From positions 58,950 through 106,158 of the forward strand of contig VAYN01000012.1 in NCBI GenBank assembly GCA_005885405.1: DNA of 47,209 bases. The letters are read 5' to 3'. Source of the DNA: Actinomycetota bacterium (lineage in GTDB: Bacteria; Actinomycetota; Thermoleophilia; Solirubrobacterales; 70-9). A model generated the notes under the pieces. The model worked only from the letters and a program-made list of their open reading frames with translations, searched no databases and was not told where the DNA came from. Shown here piece after piece: positions 32,064 through 40,670 of the stretch; the first letter of the stretch is position 1, and every line of letters starts with the position of its first letter. The position numbers and the translations under genes were made by a program.

Positions 32064-35000
32064 ATGCTTGAGAAGTGGATTCGAAATCGTGTCTCAAACG
32101 ATCGGCAGGGGCCTGCCAGGACCTGGGGCGCCTGCGTCGGCGCGGCCGTGCTCGGGATCGCCACCGCCCTGGTCTCGCTGACCGCCCTGCTCCTCTTGCT
32201 CGACGCCCTCGGGGTGAGCTCGGCGCCGGAGAGTCTCGCCGCCGCCGGCCAGGATGCCGTCGTCGCGCTCTACGCGGTGCAGCTGGTCGGTCTCTCGTTC
32301 TTCAACGGCACCGCCGAGCTGCGCTTCGCCGCCGTCCCCGGCCTGCTCCTGGTCGGGGCCTCGCTGGCGTTCGCCACCTTCGTGGCGGTCAGGGCGATTC
32401 CCGGCTCGCCGCGGCGGAAGATGACCGCCGCACTCGGGACGGCGTTCTCCTACGCATTGCTACTGGGGATCGTCGCCCTGTTCGTTCCCCTCGAGCTCTC
32501 CGCTCCCGGCATCGGCAAAGAGATCGCGGTCTCGCCCTCGCCCGTCGAGGCCTTTCTGCTGCCCCTCGGCTGGGGGGTGCTTTTCGCCTTGGCGGGTGGT
32601 CTCCTCGCCACCTTCGGACGCGAGTGGCGCCGTGCCGCATCAGGCCTGCTCGGCGAGTGGGCGCGCCCGCTGGCCGCCTCGCTGCGCGTCCTCGCAGCAG
32701 CCCTCGCCGCCAGCGCTGTGGTCGCGCTCTTCGCGGGCCTCGACGCCCTCGGTGCCGACCTCGGCTCGCTGACGAGTGGCGGCGTCGGCCATGCGTTCAA
32801 GGTGATCGGCGCCACCATCGTCGCGCTGCCCAGCCTGGCGGCGGCGGTCTTCGTCTCCGGCTTCGGCGTCCCCTTCGACTGGCAGCTGGACGCGCTCGGG
32901 CATGGCGAGGGCTCGGTCTCCGCTTTCGGTGGAGCGCTGCCGGCGGGCGGCGGCGACGTCACTCAGACGCACGGCGCCCCGGCCGTTCTGGCGCTGGCGC
33001 CGGCAATCGCGCTCGCCGCGGTATTCGCCCTCGGCTGGCTGGCTGCGCGCCGCTCCGGTGCGGACGTCCGGCGCGGGCTGCTCAACACCCTTCGCGCCGC
33101 CGCGGGCATGACGGCAGCCGTCTGGGTGCTCGCCCTGCTCGGCCGCGTCGACGCGCAGATCGGCGGCCTCCTCGGCTTCCACTTGGTTCCGGACGTCGGT
33201 GTCCTGCTCTGGCGCGTGCCGCTCGTAACCTTCCTCGGCTGCTTTGCCGGCAGCTTCGCCTACGCGCTGGCGCAGGGAGCCCACGCGCGGCGCCGCCTGG
33301 CGACGACGCTGCTCGCCGCCGTGCATCCTGCCAACTGGCGACAGCCGCAGTGGGTGCAGGAGGGGATGACCTGGAGAGCCGCGCTCGGGGTCGGCTTCGC
33401 TGCGATCCCGGTGCTGCTGATCGGGCTCGGGGCAACCGGGCCGTCGACCTCGGCCGCGCCGGAAAAGATCTCCCTGGCGCCGCTCGAACAGGCCGCCGAG
33501 CAGCGGCTCGAAAAGGCCAGCACCAACGACGAGGTGGTGGACGTGACGGTCAACCCGGAGACGCGGGCGGTCGGCACGGCGAGCGTCCACACGCCCCTGC
33601 GAGCGCTCGGGATCCCCGCCGGAGGGTCGCGGGCCGAGAAGGCCGAGGAAGTGCTCGTCCACTACGGCGACCTCTTCGGCCTCGATGACGCCGCCGCCGA
33701 ACTCGGCAAGCCCGAGAGCTCGACGGACAAGTTCGGCGTCACCCACATCACCTTCGAGCAGATGGCCGCGGGCCACCGGGTCTTCGGCGGGGGCATCGGC
33801 GTCCACCTCACCGAGAAGGCCGAAACGCTGGACTTCGTCAGCGGCTCGGTCATCCCCAACGTCATCGTCGCCGAGGACGAGCCGAAGCTCTCCAGCGGGC
33901 AGGCGCTAAAGGTCGCCAAGGAAGCCCTGCCGTCAGGGAACCTCGCCCGGCCCGACGGGAAGAACTTCGTGCAGCCGCCCAGCCTGCAGGTCTACGCCGG
34001 CGTCGAACCTTACGTCTCCGGCCCCAACGCCAGGCTCGCCTGGTTCGTTTGGCTGGTCAGCGAGAAGACGGAAACTTCCGAGGAATACGTCGTCGACGCG
34101 GTCACCGGCGAGATCCTCGACACGATCCCGAAAGCGCACCAGATCAAGTTCCGCGAAGTGTACGACTACAAAACCGGCCCGACCCTCCCCGGGGTCCTGG
34201 TCCGGCAGGAGAAAGAAGAAGCGGTCGCCGACACGGACGTGAACTACGCCTACGACAACACCGGCACCGTCTACGACTTCTACGAAGGGTACGAACGCGA
34301 CAGCTACGACGACAAAGGCGCGCCGCTCGTTTCGACCGTGCACTTCAAGCAGGCCTCCGGCGCGGCCTTCAAGAACGCCTACTGGAACGGCGAGCAGATG
34401 GTCTTCGGCGACAAATACCCGAAAGCCCTGGACATCGTCGGCCACGAGATCACCCATGCGGTGGTCGAAAACAGCGCCGAACTGCTTGGCTCCGGCCAGG
34501 CGGGGGCCTTGAACGAGGGCTTCTCGGACATCATCGGCGCCACGGTCGAAATGGAAAAAGAAGGGGCTCCCGATTGGGTGATCGGCGAGGACCTTCCCAC
34601 CGGCCCGATTCGCAGCCTCTCCAATCCCGCGGCGTACAGCGAACCGATCGGGGAAGAAGGAGCGAGCGTCGCCTTCCCGTCGACCCTTTCGCAGTGGGTG
34701 GCCACCTGCCTGGACAACTTCGGCATCCACATCAACAGCACGATTGTCAGCCACGCCTTCTACATAGCGGCGACCAAATTGGAATCCACCCAGGGGATGG
34801 CACCGGTCGAATCGGCATTCATCTTCTACCGCGGCGTGACCGAATTCCTCGGTGGAAATCAGACCCCGACCCTCGAGGATTCGCGGGCGGCGATCCTGAA
34901 AGCGGCGGAAAATATGTACGGCCTCGGTTCGCCCGTGTACGAAACCGTCAAAGCCGCCTTCACCGAAGTCGGCCTCAACGGGACCGCCCAGCCGACTCTG

Positions 35001-37169
35001 GTCAACTGCAAACCTAAATTCGAATGCGCCTTCGCGCAGGCGCTGCAGACGCGCCAGAGCGCCAGCGGTGAATCGGCCGTCGAAATGCTCACCACCCTTT
35101 ACAAAGCGCGTGGCGAGCTCGCCCTCAACACCCCTGCCGGCGATCACTTCCTGCCGCTCTACGAATCCCACATGGTGCGGATCACCGAACTCGTCAACCA
35201 GGACCCGGAGCTGGCCGAGATGTCGGTCGCCGGCCTGGAAGAGATCACCCCCGCCCTCGACGCCTTGATCGAAGGCCACGGCGACGAGTTCAAACTCAGC
35301 GCCGATCAGATGGGGAGGATCGAAGCGGCGCTGCAGCGACTCGCCGAGGACGACCGCCTCTATGGCGGCGAAGGCGCGGGCCAGCTCGCCGACCTGATCG
35401 ACGAAGAACTGCAGTGGATGGGGCTGCCCAGCTATGGCGGCATGGACTATGAGAGCGGCTTCCAGCGCCTCAACACCGAAGTTGAATCGCAGAGCCTGAC
35501 GGCAGAAGGCGGTCCGATCCTCGACCCGAACTGCACCGGCAAGCCTTATCCGAACGACTTCCACGTCAACGGCTTCTACGCCGATACCCCCGGGGCCAAC
35601 ATCCCGGGCCAGGTCGCGCCGTTCATCGCCGGCGGCATCATCTGCGGCGCCGAAGTCGAACCGACGACCGGCAAAACCGGCTGCATCGGCGAAAACTCGC
35701 TCAACACCGAGGTCTCGGTGAAGCTGCCTCCGGGCGACAAAGTCAACTCGACGAAAAACCTGCCGGCGAGCTCCTGGGTGGGCGAACTGGTCGGCTTCGG
35801 GATCGCCTGCGCGGGTGCTGAAACGCAGCGCATCTACGGTCAGGTCGGGCTCCTCTCGCTTGCGAGCTGGACTTCCTCCCAGTGCCCGACGACGGCAATT
35901 GCCTGCTACGAAGGCAGAAGCACGTTCAACAACGGCGAAGGGTCGGTCACCGGCAAAGGATGGGCCTGGATCAGCGAAGAAGCCGGCGTCCTCAAGCTGA
36001 CCACGAAGCCGGTCACGGTGACCACCGAAAACGGCTACTTCGTGCGGATGAGCTTCGGCCAGTTCGAAGCCAAGCTCTGCGGGCGGGCAGGCACCTCGGC
36101 GTCGAAAGCCTGCGGTGGCTCGACCGCGACCTGGATCCACCAGAACGGCGAAGCGGCCGAACCGGGCTGCCCCACGACCCAGGGCCGGTTCGAGATGCAG
36201 GCCAAAAACGCCGCCGGCAAATCGACGGTTCCGGTAACCACCTGCGTGCGCTGGGACAAAGAAGCGCACATGCAGACGATCGATGCGCCCAACAGCATCA
36301 ACGCGGTCAGCTGCGTGCCGGCGAGTACCACCTGCGTCGTCGCCGACAGCAAAGGCAACGCCTTCTACTCGACCGGGGTGAAAATGAACGCCGCCTCGAG
36401 CTGGACCTCATGGACCGGGCCCGGCGTCAGCCCCGCCCACGACATCGCCTGCCCCGCGACCACCCTCTGCGTGCTCGCTGCAGGTGAAGTCTCGGGCGGC
36501 GGCGGCAACGTCTACCGCGCCACCGCGCTCGGCGGGACCTTCCTCAACGCGTTCAACCCGACCAACGGCGTCGGCGCTTTCTCCTGCCCCTCGACGGTCT
36601 GGTGCGTGAGCGCGCACGAAGGCGGCGGCTACATCCGCTGGACCGCGAAACCGTCGGGGACCCTCTGGACCGCGGTGGCGATCGGCACCGGGGCGATGAA
36701 AGACGTCGCCTGCCTCTCGTCCTCCTTCTGCGCGGTGGTCGATGCCACGGGCAATGTCCGTGTCGCCACTAGCGAAGCCAAAATCAAAGAAGCGGCCGGC
36801 TGGACGGCGACCAGCGTCAACGGCGGAGTCGCGCTCAGCTCGGTCGCCTGCACCGCGACGACCAACTGCATCGCGGTGGGCAACACGGCCAAACTCCTGA
36901 AATTGACGATCGCCGCGGGCGGCGGCGCGACGGTCTCGAGCCAGACCATCTCCGGGGCCGGCGAACTCAGCGAAGTGACCTGCACGGGGGCTACCTGCGT
37001 CGCCACCGACAACCAGGGCCGCATCTTCGCCTCCTCCAACAGCGGCACCTCGTGGACGAAGCGCTTCGAAGCCGGCGGCAAACTGATGAGCGTCTCCTGC
37101 GCCTCGGCCTCGCTCTGCGTGGCAACCACCAACGCGGGTGACCTGATCAAGTTCGACCCGCTCCCCTGA
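32064..37169 (+). CDS. Membrane-anchored M4 (thermolysin-like) metalloprotease with Cys-rich propeller
   Basis: This is a 1701-aa protein. ATG 32064 follows AGGGAGGG (32048-32055). Residues about 20-455 contain roughly ten hydrophobic segments (for example AAVLGIATALVSLTALLLLL and VPLVTFLGCFAGSFAYALAQ). Next comes a fungalysin/thermolysin-type propeptide (about 470-690: FEQMAAGHRVFGGGIGVHL). The M4 catalytic domain has His794-Glu795-His798 (VGHEITHAV), Glu818 (ALNEGFSDI) and His889 (GIHINSTIVSHAFYIAA), a complete zinc site and catalytic set. A helical region and a Cys-rich domain follow. A propeller of repeated SC.....C.A blades (about 1410-1700) closes the protein. M4 enzymes are normally soluble and secreted, so a polytopic membrane N-terminus is unusual. 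Confidence 0.87.
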   Translation: MLEKWIRNRVSNDRQGPARTWGACVGAAVLGIATALVSLTALLLLLDALGVSSAPESLAAAGQDAVVALYAVQLVGLSFFNGTAELRFAAVPGLLLVGASLAFATFVAVRAIPGSPRRKMTAALGTAFSYALLLGIVALFVPLELSAPGIGKEIAVSPSPVEAFLLPLGWGVLFALAGGLLATFGREWRRAASGLLGEWARPLAASLRVLAAALAASAVVALFAGLDALGADLGSLTSGGVGHAFKVIGATIVALPSLAAAVFVSGFGVPFDWQLDALGHGEGSVSAFGGALPAGGGDVTQTHGAPAVLALAPAIALAAVFALGWLAARRSGADVRRGLLNTLRAAAGMTAAVWVLALLGRVDAQIGGLLGFHLVPDVGVLLWRVPLVTFLGCFAGSFAYALAQGAHARRRLATTLLAAVHPANWRQPQWVQEGMTWRAALGVGFAAIPVLLIGLGATGPSTSAAPEKISLAPLEQAAEQRLEKASTNDEVVDVTVNPETRAVGTASVHTPLRALGIPAGGSRAEKAEEVLVHYGDLFGLDDAAAELGKPESSTDKFGVTHITFEQMAAGHRVFGGGIGVHLTEKAETLDFVSGSVIPNVIVAEDEPKLSSGQALKVAKEALPSGNLARPDGKNFVQPPSLQVYAGVEPYVSGPNARLAWFVWLVSEKTETSEEYVVDAVTGEILDTIPKAHQIKFREVYDYKTGPTLPGVLVRQEKEEAVADTDVNYAYDNTGTVYDFYEGYERDSYDDKGAPLVSTVHFKQASGAAFKNAYWNGEQMVFGDKYPKALDIVGHEITHAVVENSAELLGSGQAGALNEGFSDIIGATVEMEKEGAPDWVIGEDLPTGPIRSLSNPAAYSEPIGEEGASVAFPSTLSQWVATCLDNFGIHINSTIVSHAFYIAATKLESTQGMAPVESAFIFYRGVTEFLGGNQTPTLEDSRAAILKAAENMYGLGSPVYETVKAAFTEVGLNGTAQPTLVNCKPKFECAFAQALQTRQSASGESAVEMLTTLYKARGELALNTPAGDHFLPLYESHMVRITELVNQDPELAEMSVAGLEEITPALDALIEGHGDEFKLSADQMGRIEAALQRLAEDDRLYGGEGAGQLADLIDEELQWMGLPSYGGMDYESGFQRLNTEVESQSLTAEGGPILDPNCTGKPYPNDFHVNGFYADTPGANIPGQVAPFIAGGIICGAEVEPTTGKTGCIGENSLNTEVSVKLPPGDKVNSTKNLPASSWVGELVGFGIACAGAETQRIYGQVGLLSLASWTSSQCPTTAIACYEGRSTFNNGEGSVTGKGWAWISEEAGVLKLTTKPVTVTTENGYFVRMSFGQFEAKLCGRAGTSASKACGGSTATWIHQNGEAAEPGCPTTQGRFEMQAKNAAGKSTVPVTTCVRWDKEAHMQTIDAPNSINAVSCVPASTTCVVADSKGNAFYSTGVKMNAASSWTSWTGPGVSPAHDIACPATTLCVLAAGEVSGGGGNVYRATALGGTFLNAFNPTNGVGAFSCPSTVWCVSAHEGGGYIRWTAKPSGTLWTAVAIGTGAMKDVACLSSSFCAVVDATGNVRVATSEAKIKEAAGWTATSVNGGVALSSVACTATTNCIAVGNTAKLLKLTIAAGGGATVSSQTISGAGELSEVTCTGATCVATDNQGRIFASSNSGTSWTKRFEAGGKLMSVSCASASLCVATTNAGDLIKFDPLP

Positions 37170-37204
37170 CCAGCCGCCGCTGACAGAAGACATCGCTGCA
37201 TACC

Positions 37205-37252
37205 CTCTCCACCGGCTGAATTGAGCTGACGCTCAAATCAGCCGGTGGAGAG
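37205..37252. terminator. 48-nt near-perfect hairpin between two secreted-protein genes
   Basis: CTCTCCACCGGCTGA (37205-37219) pairs fully with TCAGCCGGTGGAGAG (37238-37252). Inside, after one A-A mismatch, TTGAGC (37221-37226) pairs with GCTCAA (37231-37236) around a TGAC loop. That is 21 bp of stem. It lies 35 bp after the M4 fusion stop and 29 bp before the next ATG. No U-tract follows, so it could be a terminator, an mRNA stabiliser or a protein-binding palindrome. Confidence 0.65.
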
Positions 37253-37281
37253 TACTCAGTTACCCTTGTATAGGCGTGCGG

Positions 37282-39276
37282 ATGTCGAACCAAAGAACTT
37301 CCTTGCTCCTGGCGCTGGCCATCATCTGCTCGCTCGCCGTGCTCGCATCGCCAGCTTCGGCGGCGCGCGGTCTCTACGCCGCCAACGTCTCCGACCGGAC
37401 GGTGTCGGCGTACACGGTCGGAGCGACCGGAGCGCCGACGCCGGTCGCCGGCTCCCCGTTCGACGTCGGCATCGCCCCGGTCGGCGTGGCGATGACCCCC
37501 GATGCGAAGTACCTCTACGTGACCAACCTCGAATCGAACTCGATCGATGCCTTCGCCGTCGGCCTGAACGGAGGCCTCGTCCCGCTGCCCGGGTCCCCTT
37601 TCGCGGCCGGAACGGGCCCCTGGGGAGTGGCGGTCAGCCCGGACGGCACGCACCTGTACGCCGCCAACTACGACACCAGCAAGGTCTCGGCGTTCTCGAT
37701 CGCCTTCGACGGCAGCCTCAGCCCCCTTGCAGGCTCGCCCTATGCCTCGGGAGGAAAAAACCCCAACGGCATCGCTCTGACGCCGGATGGCAAGCACCTG
37801 TACGCGACGCACATGAACTCGAGCAACGTCGCGGCGTTCACGGTCGCCTCCGACGGCAGCCTCAGCCTGGTCGAGGGATCCCCGTTCGCTGCCGGCGGCA
37901 CCGCCCGCCCGGTCTCGGTCACTCCTGACGGAAAGTACCTCTACGTAGGCAACTCGACGGACAACAACATCGAGGTCTATTCGATCGGCGCGGAGGGAGC
38001 CTTGAGCAAAGTCACCGGCTCCCCCTTCGCCACGGAAGGCAACCCACTCGGCCTCGCCATAACTCCCGATGGGGTGCACCTGTACACCGCCCACGTCGGC
38101 GGGGCCGCCAACATCTGGGGCTACTCGATCGGATCCAACGGCGCTCTCGGCAACCTCTCCGGCTCCCCGTTCCCCACCAAAGCCTTCAGGGGGAACAGCG
38201 CGACTGTCAGCCCCGACGGCAGGTACCTGTACTCCACCAACAGCGGCTCGAACAACATCTCGGTTTTCACCATCGGAGCGGGCGGCAGCCTGCAGTCGAT
38301 CGCAGGGTCTCCGTTTGGCGGGGTGATTGAGCCGATCCAGGTCGTCGTCAGCCCCGACCAGGGCCCCGTGGCGGCCTTCTCGGCCGCACCCACGCCGGCT
38401 GGCAACCCGCTGCCGCTCGACGGCTCGGCTTCGAGTGATGCGGACGGCACCCTCGCCGCCTATCGCTGGGATTTCGGTGACGGCGAGACCGGGGTCACCT
38501 CGTCGCCGACGACCACGCACGTCTACGGGTCCGAGGGGGATTACACGGTGACCCTGACCGTCGTCGACGACTCGGGCTGCTCGACCGCCCAGACCTACAC
38601 GGGCCAGACCGTCGGCTGCAACGGCTCTACGCTGGCTGCGGTCTCACACCAAGTCACGGTGCCGCCGGGGGAGCCGCTGGACGTTTCCTTGTCCGGCGGG
38701 GGGTCTGGCTCAGTTGTGAGCTCGCCGGCGGGGATCGTTTGCCCGGGTACCTGCTCCCACTTCTTCGAGCCCGGGACCGAGGTCACCCTCAACCCGGGCC
38801 CCGCCCCCGGCTCCGCCTTCGCCGGCTGGTCGGGGGGCGGGTGCGAGGGCCTCGGGAAATGTCAGGTGACCGTGGACTCCGAGAGCGCGGTCACCGCTAC
38901 TTTCGCTCCGCTTTCGCCGCCGCCTCCCGCTGACCCTCCGGATCACCCGGGGCCCGCAGCGATCGAACCCCAGCTGCGAATACTCCAGGTCCGTGGAATC
39001 CCGCGCAAGGCGAAGATCGTCGTGCGCGGGGAGATCGCCAGTGCCGCCAGTGGCGCCGTCAGCGTCAGGTCGAGTGCTTCGGTGCGGGGACGGCGGGTCG
39101 GTGTCTCGCGGCAAGCCACGATCGTCGCCGGTCGTTGGCGCGTCCGTCTTCCCTTTCCCTGGAGGGCGGCAGGGGCCAAAGCGAAGCTCTCCCTCTCCGT
39201 CCGTTTTGAGGGCAGCCCCGGCGTCGCGGGCGGCTTCGCCGAGCGGCGGCTTCGGGTCCCTTTCCCTACCCAGTAA
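37282..39276 (+). CDS. Secreted YncE/lactonase-like propeller with PKD and repeat domains
   Basis: This is a 664-aa protein from ATG 37282; an in-frame GTG at 37276 is an alternative. TATAGG (37269-37274) ends seven bases before the ATG, so it may be leaderless. A signal peptide covers about residues 1-28 (LLLALAIICSLAVLASPASA). A seven-bladed-type propeller (about 30-355) has repeats such as VAVSPDGTHLYAANYDTSKV. A PKD domain (about 362-447) has the typical YRWDFGDGETG and THVYGSEGDYTVTLTVVDD. A bacterial extracellular repeat (about 452-545, FAGWSGGGCEGLGKCQVTVD) and a basic C-terminal domain follow. The function is not established; ligand binding outside the cell is likely. Confidence 0.87.
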   Translation: MSNQRTSLLLALAIICSLAVLASPASAARGLYAANVSDRTVSAYTVGATGAPTPVAGSPFDVGIAPVGVAMTPDAKYLYVTNLESNSIDAFAVGLNGGLVPLPGSPFAAGTGPWGVAVSPDGTHLYAANYDTSKVSAFSIAFDGSLSPLAGSPYASGGKNPNGIALTPDGKHLYATHMNSSNVAAFTVASDGSLSLVEGSPFAAGGTARPVSVTPDGKYLYVGNSTDNNIEVYSIGAEGALSKVTGSPFATEGNPLGLAITPDGVHLYTAHVGGAANIWGYSIGSNGALGNLSGSPFPTKAFRGNSATVSPDGRYLYSTNSGSNNISVFTIGAGGSLQSIAGSPFGGVIEPIQVVVSPDQGPVAAFSAAPTPAGNPLPLDGSASSDADGTLAAYRWDFGDGETGVTSSPTTTHVYGSEGDYTVTLTVVDDSGCSTAQTYTGQTVGCNGSTLAAVSHQVTVPPGEPLDVSLSGGGSGSVVSSPAGIVCPGTCSHFFEPGTEVTLNPGPAPGSAFAGWSGGGCEGLGKCQVTVDSESAVTATFAPLSPPPPADPPDHPGPAAIEPQLRILQVRGIPRKAKIVVRGEIASAASGAVSVRSSASVRGRRVGVSRQATIVAGRWRVRLPFPWRAAGAKAKLSLSVRFEGSPGVAGGFAERRLRVPFPTQ

Positions 39277-39297
39277 CGGCGAGGCGCGCCTAACGAG

Positions 39298-39323
39298 AAG
39301 TCCGCCCGCCTTGCCGATGACAG
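39298..39323 (+). promoter_or_regulatory. 26-bp element, copy 2, upstream of the polyprenyl synthase gene
   Basis: This is the second copy of the element at 31953-31978, with two differences. It contains GCCGATGA (39313-39320), one base from the sigma-28 -10 consensus GCCGATAA, with GAAG 12 bp upstream. It lies 31 bp before the ATG at 39355, a sensible promoter distance. Confidence 0.45.
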
Positions 39324-39354
39324 GGGGGCGGGGGGCTGGCAGGCTGGCTTTTTC

Positions 39355-40287
39355 ATGAACAAGCCGCCGGCAGGAAACGGCACCCTGGTGTCCAACGGCG
39401 CGGCTCCCAGTCTCCGCGCGCAGCGGCTCGATCCGATCGAGTCGCTGCCCCCGGCGCCCCCGCTCTCCCTGGAGGAGATGCGGGAGGAGGTCGAGCGAGC
39501 CCTGGCGGAGGTCGAGTTTCCGGCGCCGGAAGGGGCGGAGCGACTGGCCGAGGCGGCGCGCTACGCGCTCCTCGGCGGGGGCAAGCGCGTGCGCCCGATC
39601 CTGGTGATGGCCGCGGCGCAGGCTTTCGGCGTCCCTGTCGGAGAGGTCCTGCCGACCGCGTGCGCAATCGAGTTGATCCACACCAACTCGCTGATCGTCG
39701 ACGACCTGCCGGCGATGGAGGATGACATCGCGATCCTCGCCGGCTGCGCTCTGCTCAGCGAGGCGCAGCGGCTGATCCTCGCCGACCAGCCGGGGTCCCC
39801 CCACCTGCGCAACCGGCTGTTGCAGGCGGTCCTCGAGGCGACCGGGACGGCGGGGATGGTCGGGGGCCAGTTCCTCGATGTCACCAAGTACCGCCCCCGC
39901 GATCGCGACGACCTCGAACGGCTGCAGATGCTGAAGACGGGGACGCTGCTGGTCGCCAGCGTCCGCTGCGGCACCCTGATCGCCACCGACCGCACCGACC
40001 CCGCGTTCGACAGTTTCGCCGCCAGCCTCGGCTCTCTCTTCCAGGTGGTCGACGACATCCTCGACGAGACCGGCAAGGCCCGCTGGCTCGGCAAGATCCC
40101 CGGCAGCGACCGGCTCGCCGGGAGGATGACCCACGTCACCATGTTCGGGCTGCGACAGGCCCGGGAGACGGCGAAAGGGTTGCACGAGCGGAGCCTGGAG
40201 AGCCTCGCCGAAATCGACGCGCGGGTGCCGGGGTCGACCCAGCCGCTGCGCGAAATCGCCGACCTGGTCTATCGCCGAAAGCAGTAG
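39355..40287 (+). CDS. Polyprenyl (farnesyl/geranylgeranyl-type) diphosphate synthase with internal deletion
   Basis: This 310-aa protein has the family fold: GGGKRVRPILVMAAAQAFG (about 78-96), CAIELIHTNSLIVDDLPAME (first Asp-rich motif, Asp at about 116-117), MVGGQFLDV, KTG (about 195) and FQVVDDILDETG (second Asp-rich motif, about 230-240). Immediately after DDLPAMEDD the sequence jumps to IAILAG. The usual stretch of about 16 residues containing RRGRPT, whose arginine binds diphosphate, is missing in frame. The later GK(x)T signature is GRMT. The enzyme may be inactive or altered in chain length. It is followed after two bases by a PAP2 phosphatase gene, a sensible partner for making a prenyl monophosphate or alcohol. 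Confidence 0.87.
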   Translation: MNKPPAGNGTLVSNGAAPSLRAQRLDPIESLPPAPPLSLEEMREEVERALAEVEFPAPEGAERLAEAARYALLGGGKRVRPILVMAAAQAFGVPVGEVLPTACAIELIHTNSLIVDDLPAMEDDIAILAGCALLSEAQRLILADQPGSPHLRNRLLQAVLEATGTAGMVGGQFLDVTKYRPRDRDDLERLQMLKTGTLLVASVRCGTLIATDRTDPAFDSFAASLGSLFQVVDDILDETGKARWLGKIPGSDRLAGRMTHVTMFGLRQARETAKGLHERSLESLAEIDARVPGSTQPLREIADLVYRRKQ

Positions 40288-40289
40288 GC

Positions 40290-40670
40290 ATGCGTTGGCT
40301 GCTGACGCCGGGGGTGGTAACCATTGCCGCGCTCTCCTCCTGGCTGGCGAAGCTGGCCATCCGGCGGCCGCGACCGGGTTCCCCCGATCGCCTCGCTCCC
40401 TGGGGCCGCCTCGCCGCCGCCGGCTTTCCCAGCACCCACTCAACCTGCGCCTTTGCCGCCGCCGCCTGGCTGCGCAGCTGCCGGTTGGGCGGCTGGCTTC
40501 ACGCCTTGGCGGTGCTGGTGGGCCTTTCCCGTGTCCGCTGCCGCGCGCACTATCTGGCCGACGTCGCCGCCGGAGCGATCCTCGGTTACGGGATCGCTTG
40601 GAGGGTCGAGACCATAGAAAAATCCTTTCGGAATAAGGAAAGAATTCACACCTATACTCGCGTCCCTTGA
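40290..40670 (+). CDS. PAP2-family phosphatase (lipid phosphatase-like)
   Basis: This 126-aa protein contains the three PAP2 motifs in order: KLAIRRPRP (about 21-29), FPSTHS (about 46-51) and SR.RCRAHYLAD (about 80-91). Hydrophobic segments between them suggest a small integral membrane protein. Family members dephosphorylate lipid phosphates, including prenyl diphosphates such as undecaprenyl diphosphate, which fits the upstream prenyl synthase two bases away. At 126 aa it is short for the family and lacks the usual N-terminal helices. Its TGA overlaps the TTG start of the next gene (40667-40670), and that gene's probable promoter lies inside its 3' end. Confidence 0.85.
   Translation: MRWLLTPGVVTIAALSSWLAKLAIRRPRPGSPDRLAPWGRLAAAGFPSTHSTCAFAAAAWLRSCRLGGWLHALAVLVGLSRVRCRAHYLADVAAGAILGYGIAWRVETIEKSFRNKERIHTYTRVP
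40649..40658 (+). promoter_or_regulatory. CACCTATACT promoter element inside the PAP2 gene end
   Basis: TATACT (40653-40658) is a strong -10 candidate in an AT-rich patch (40617-40656). CACCTATA is shared with 12719-12726 and, as CACCTATT, with 24048-24055. A transcript start near 40665 would leave almost no leader before the TTG start at 40667. No clear -35 is present. Confidence 0.45.
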
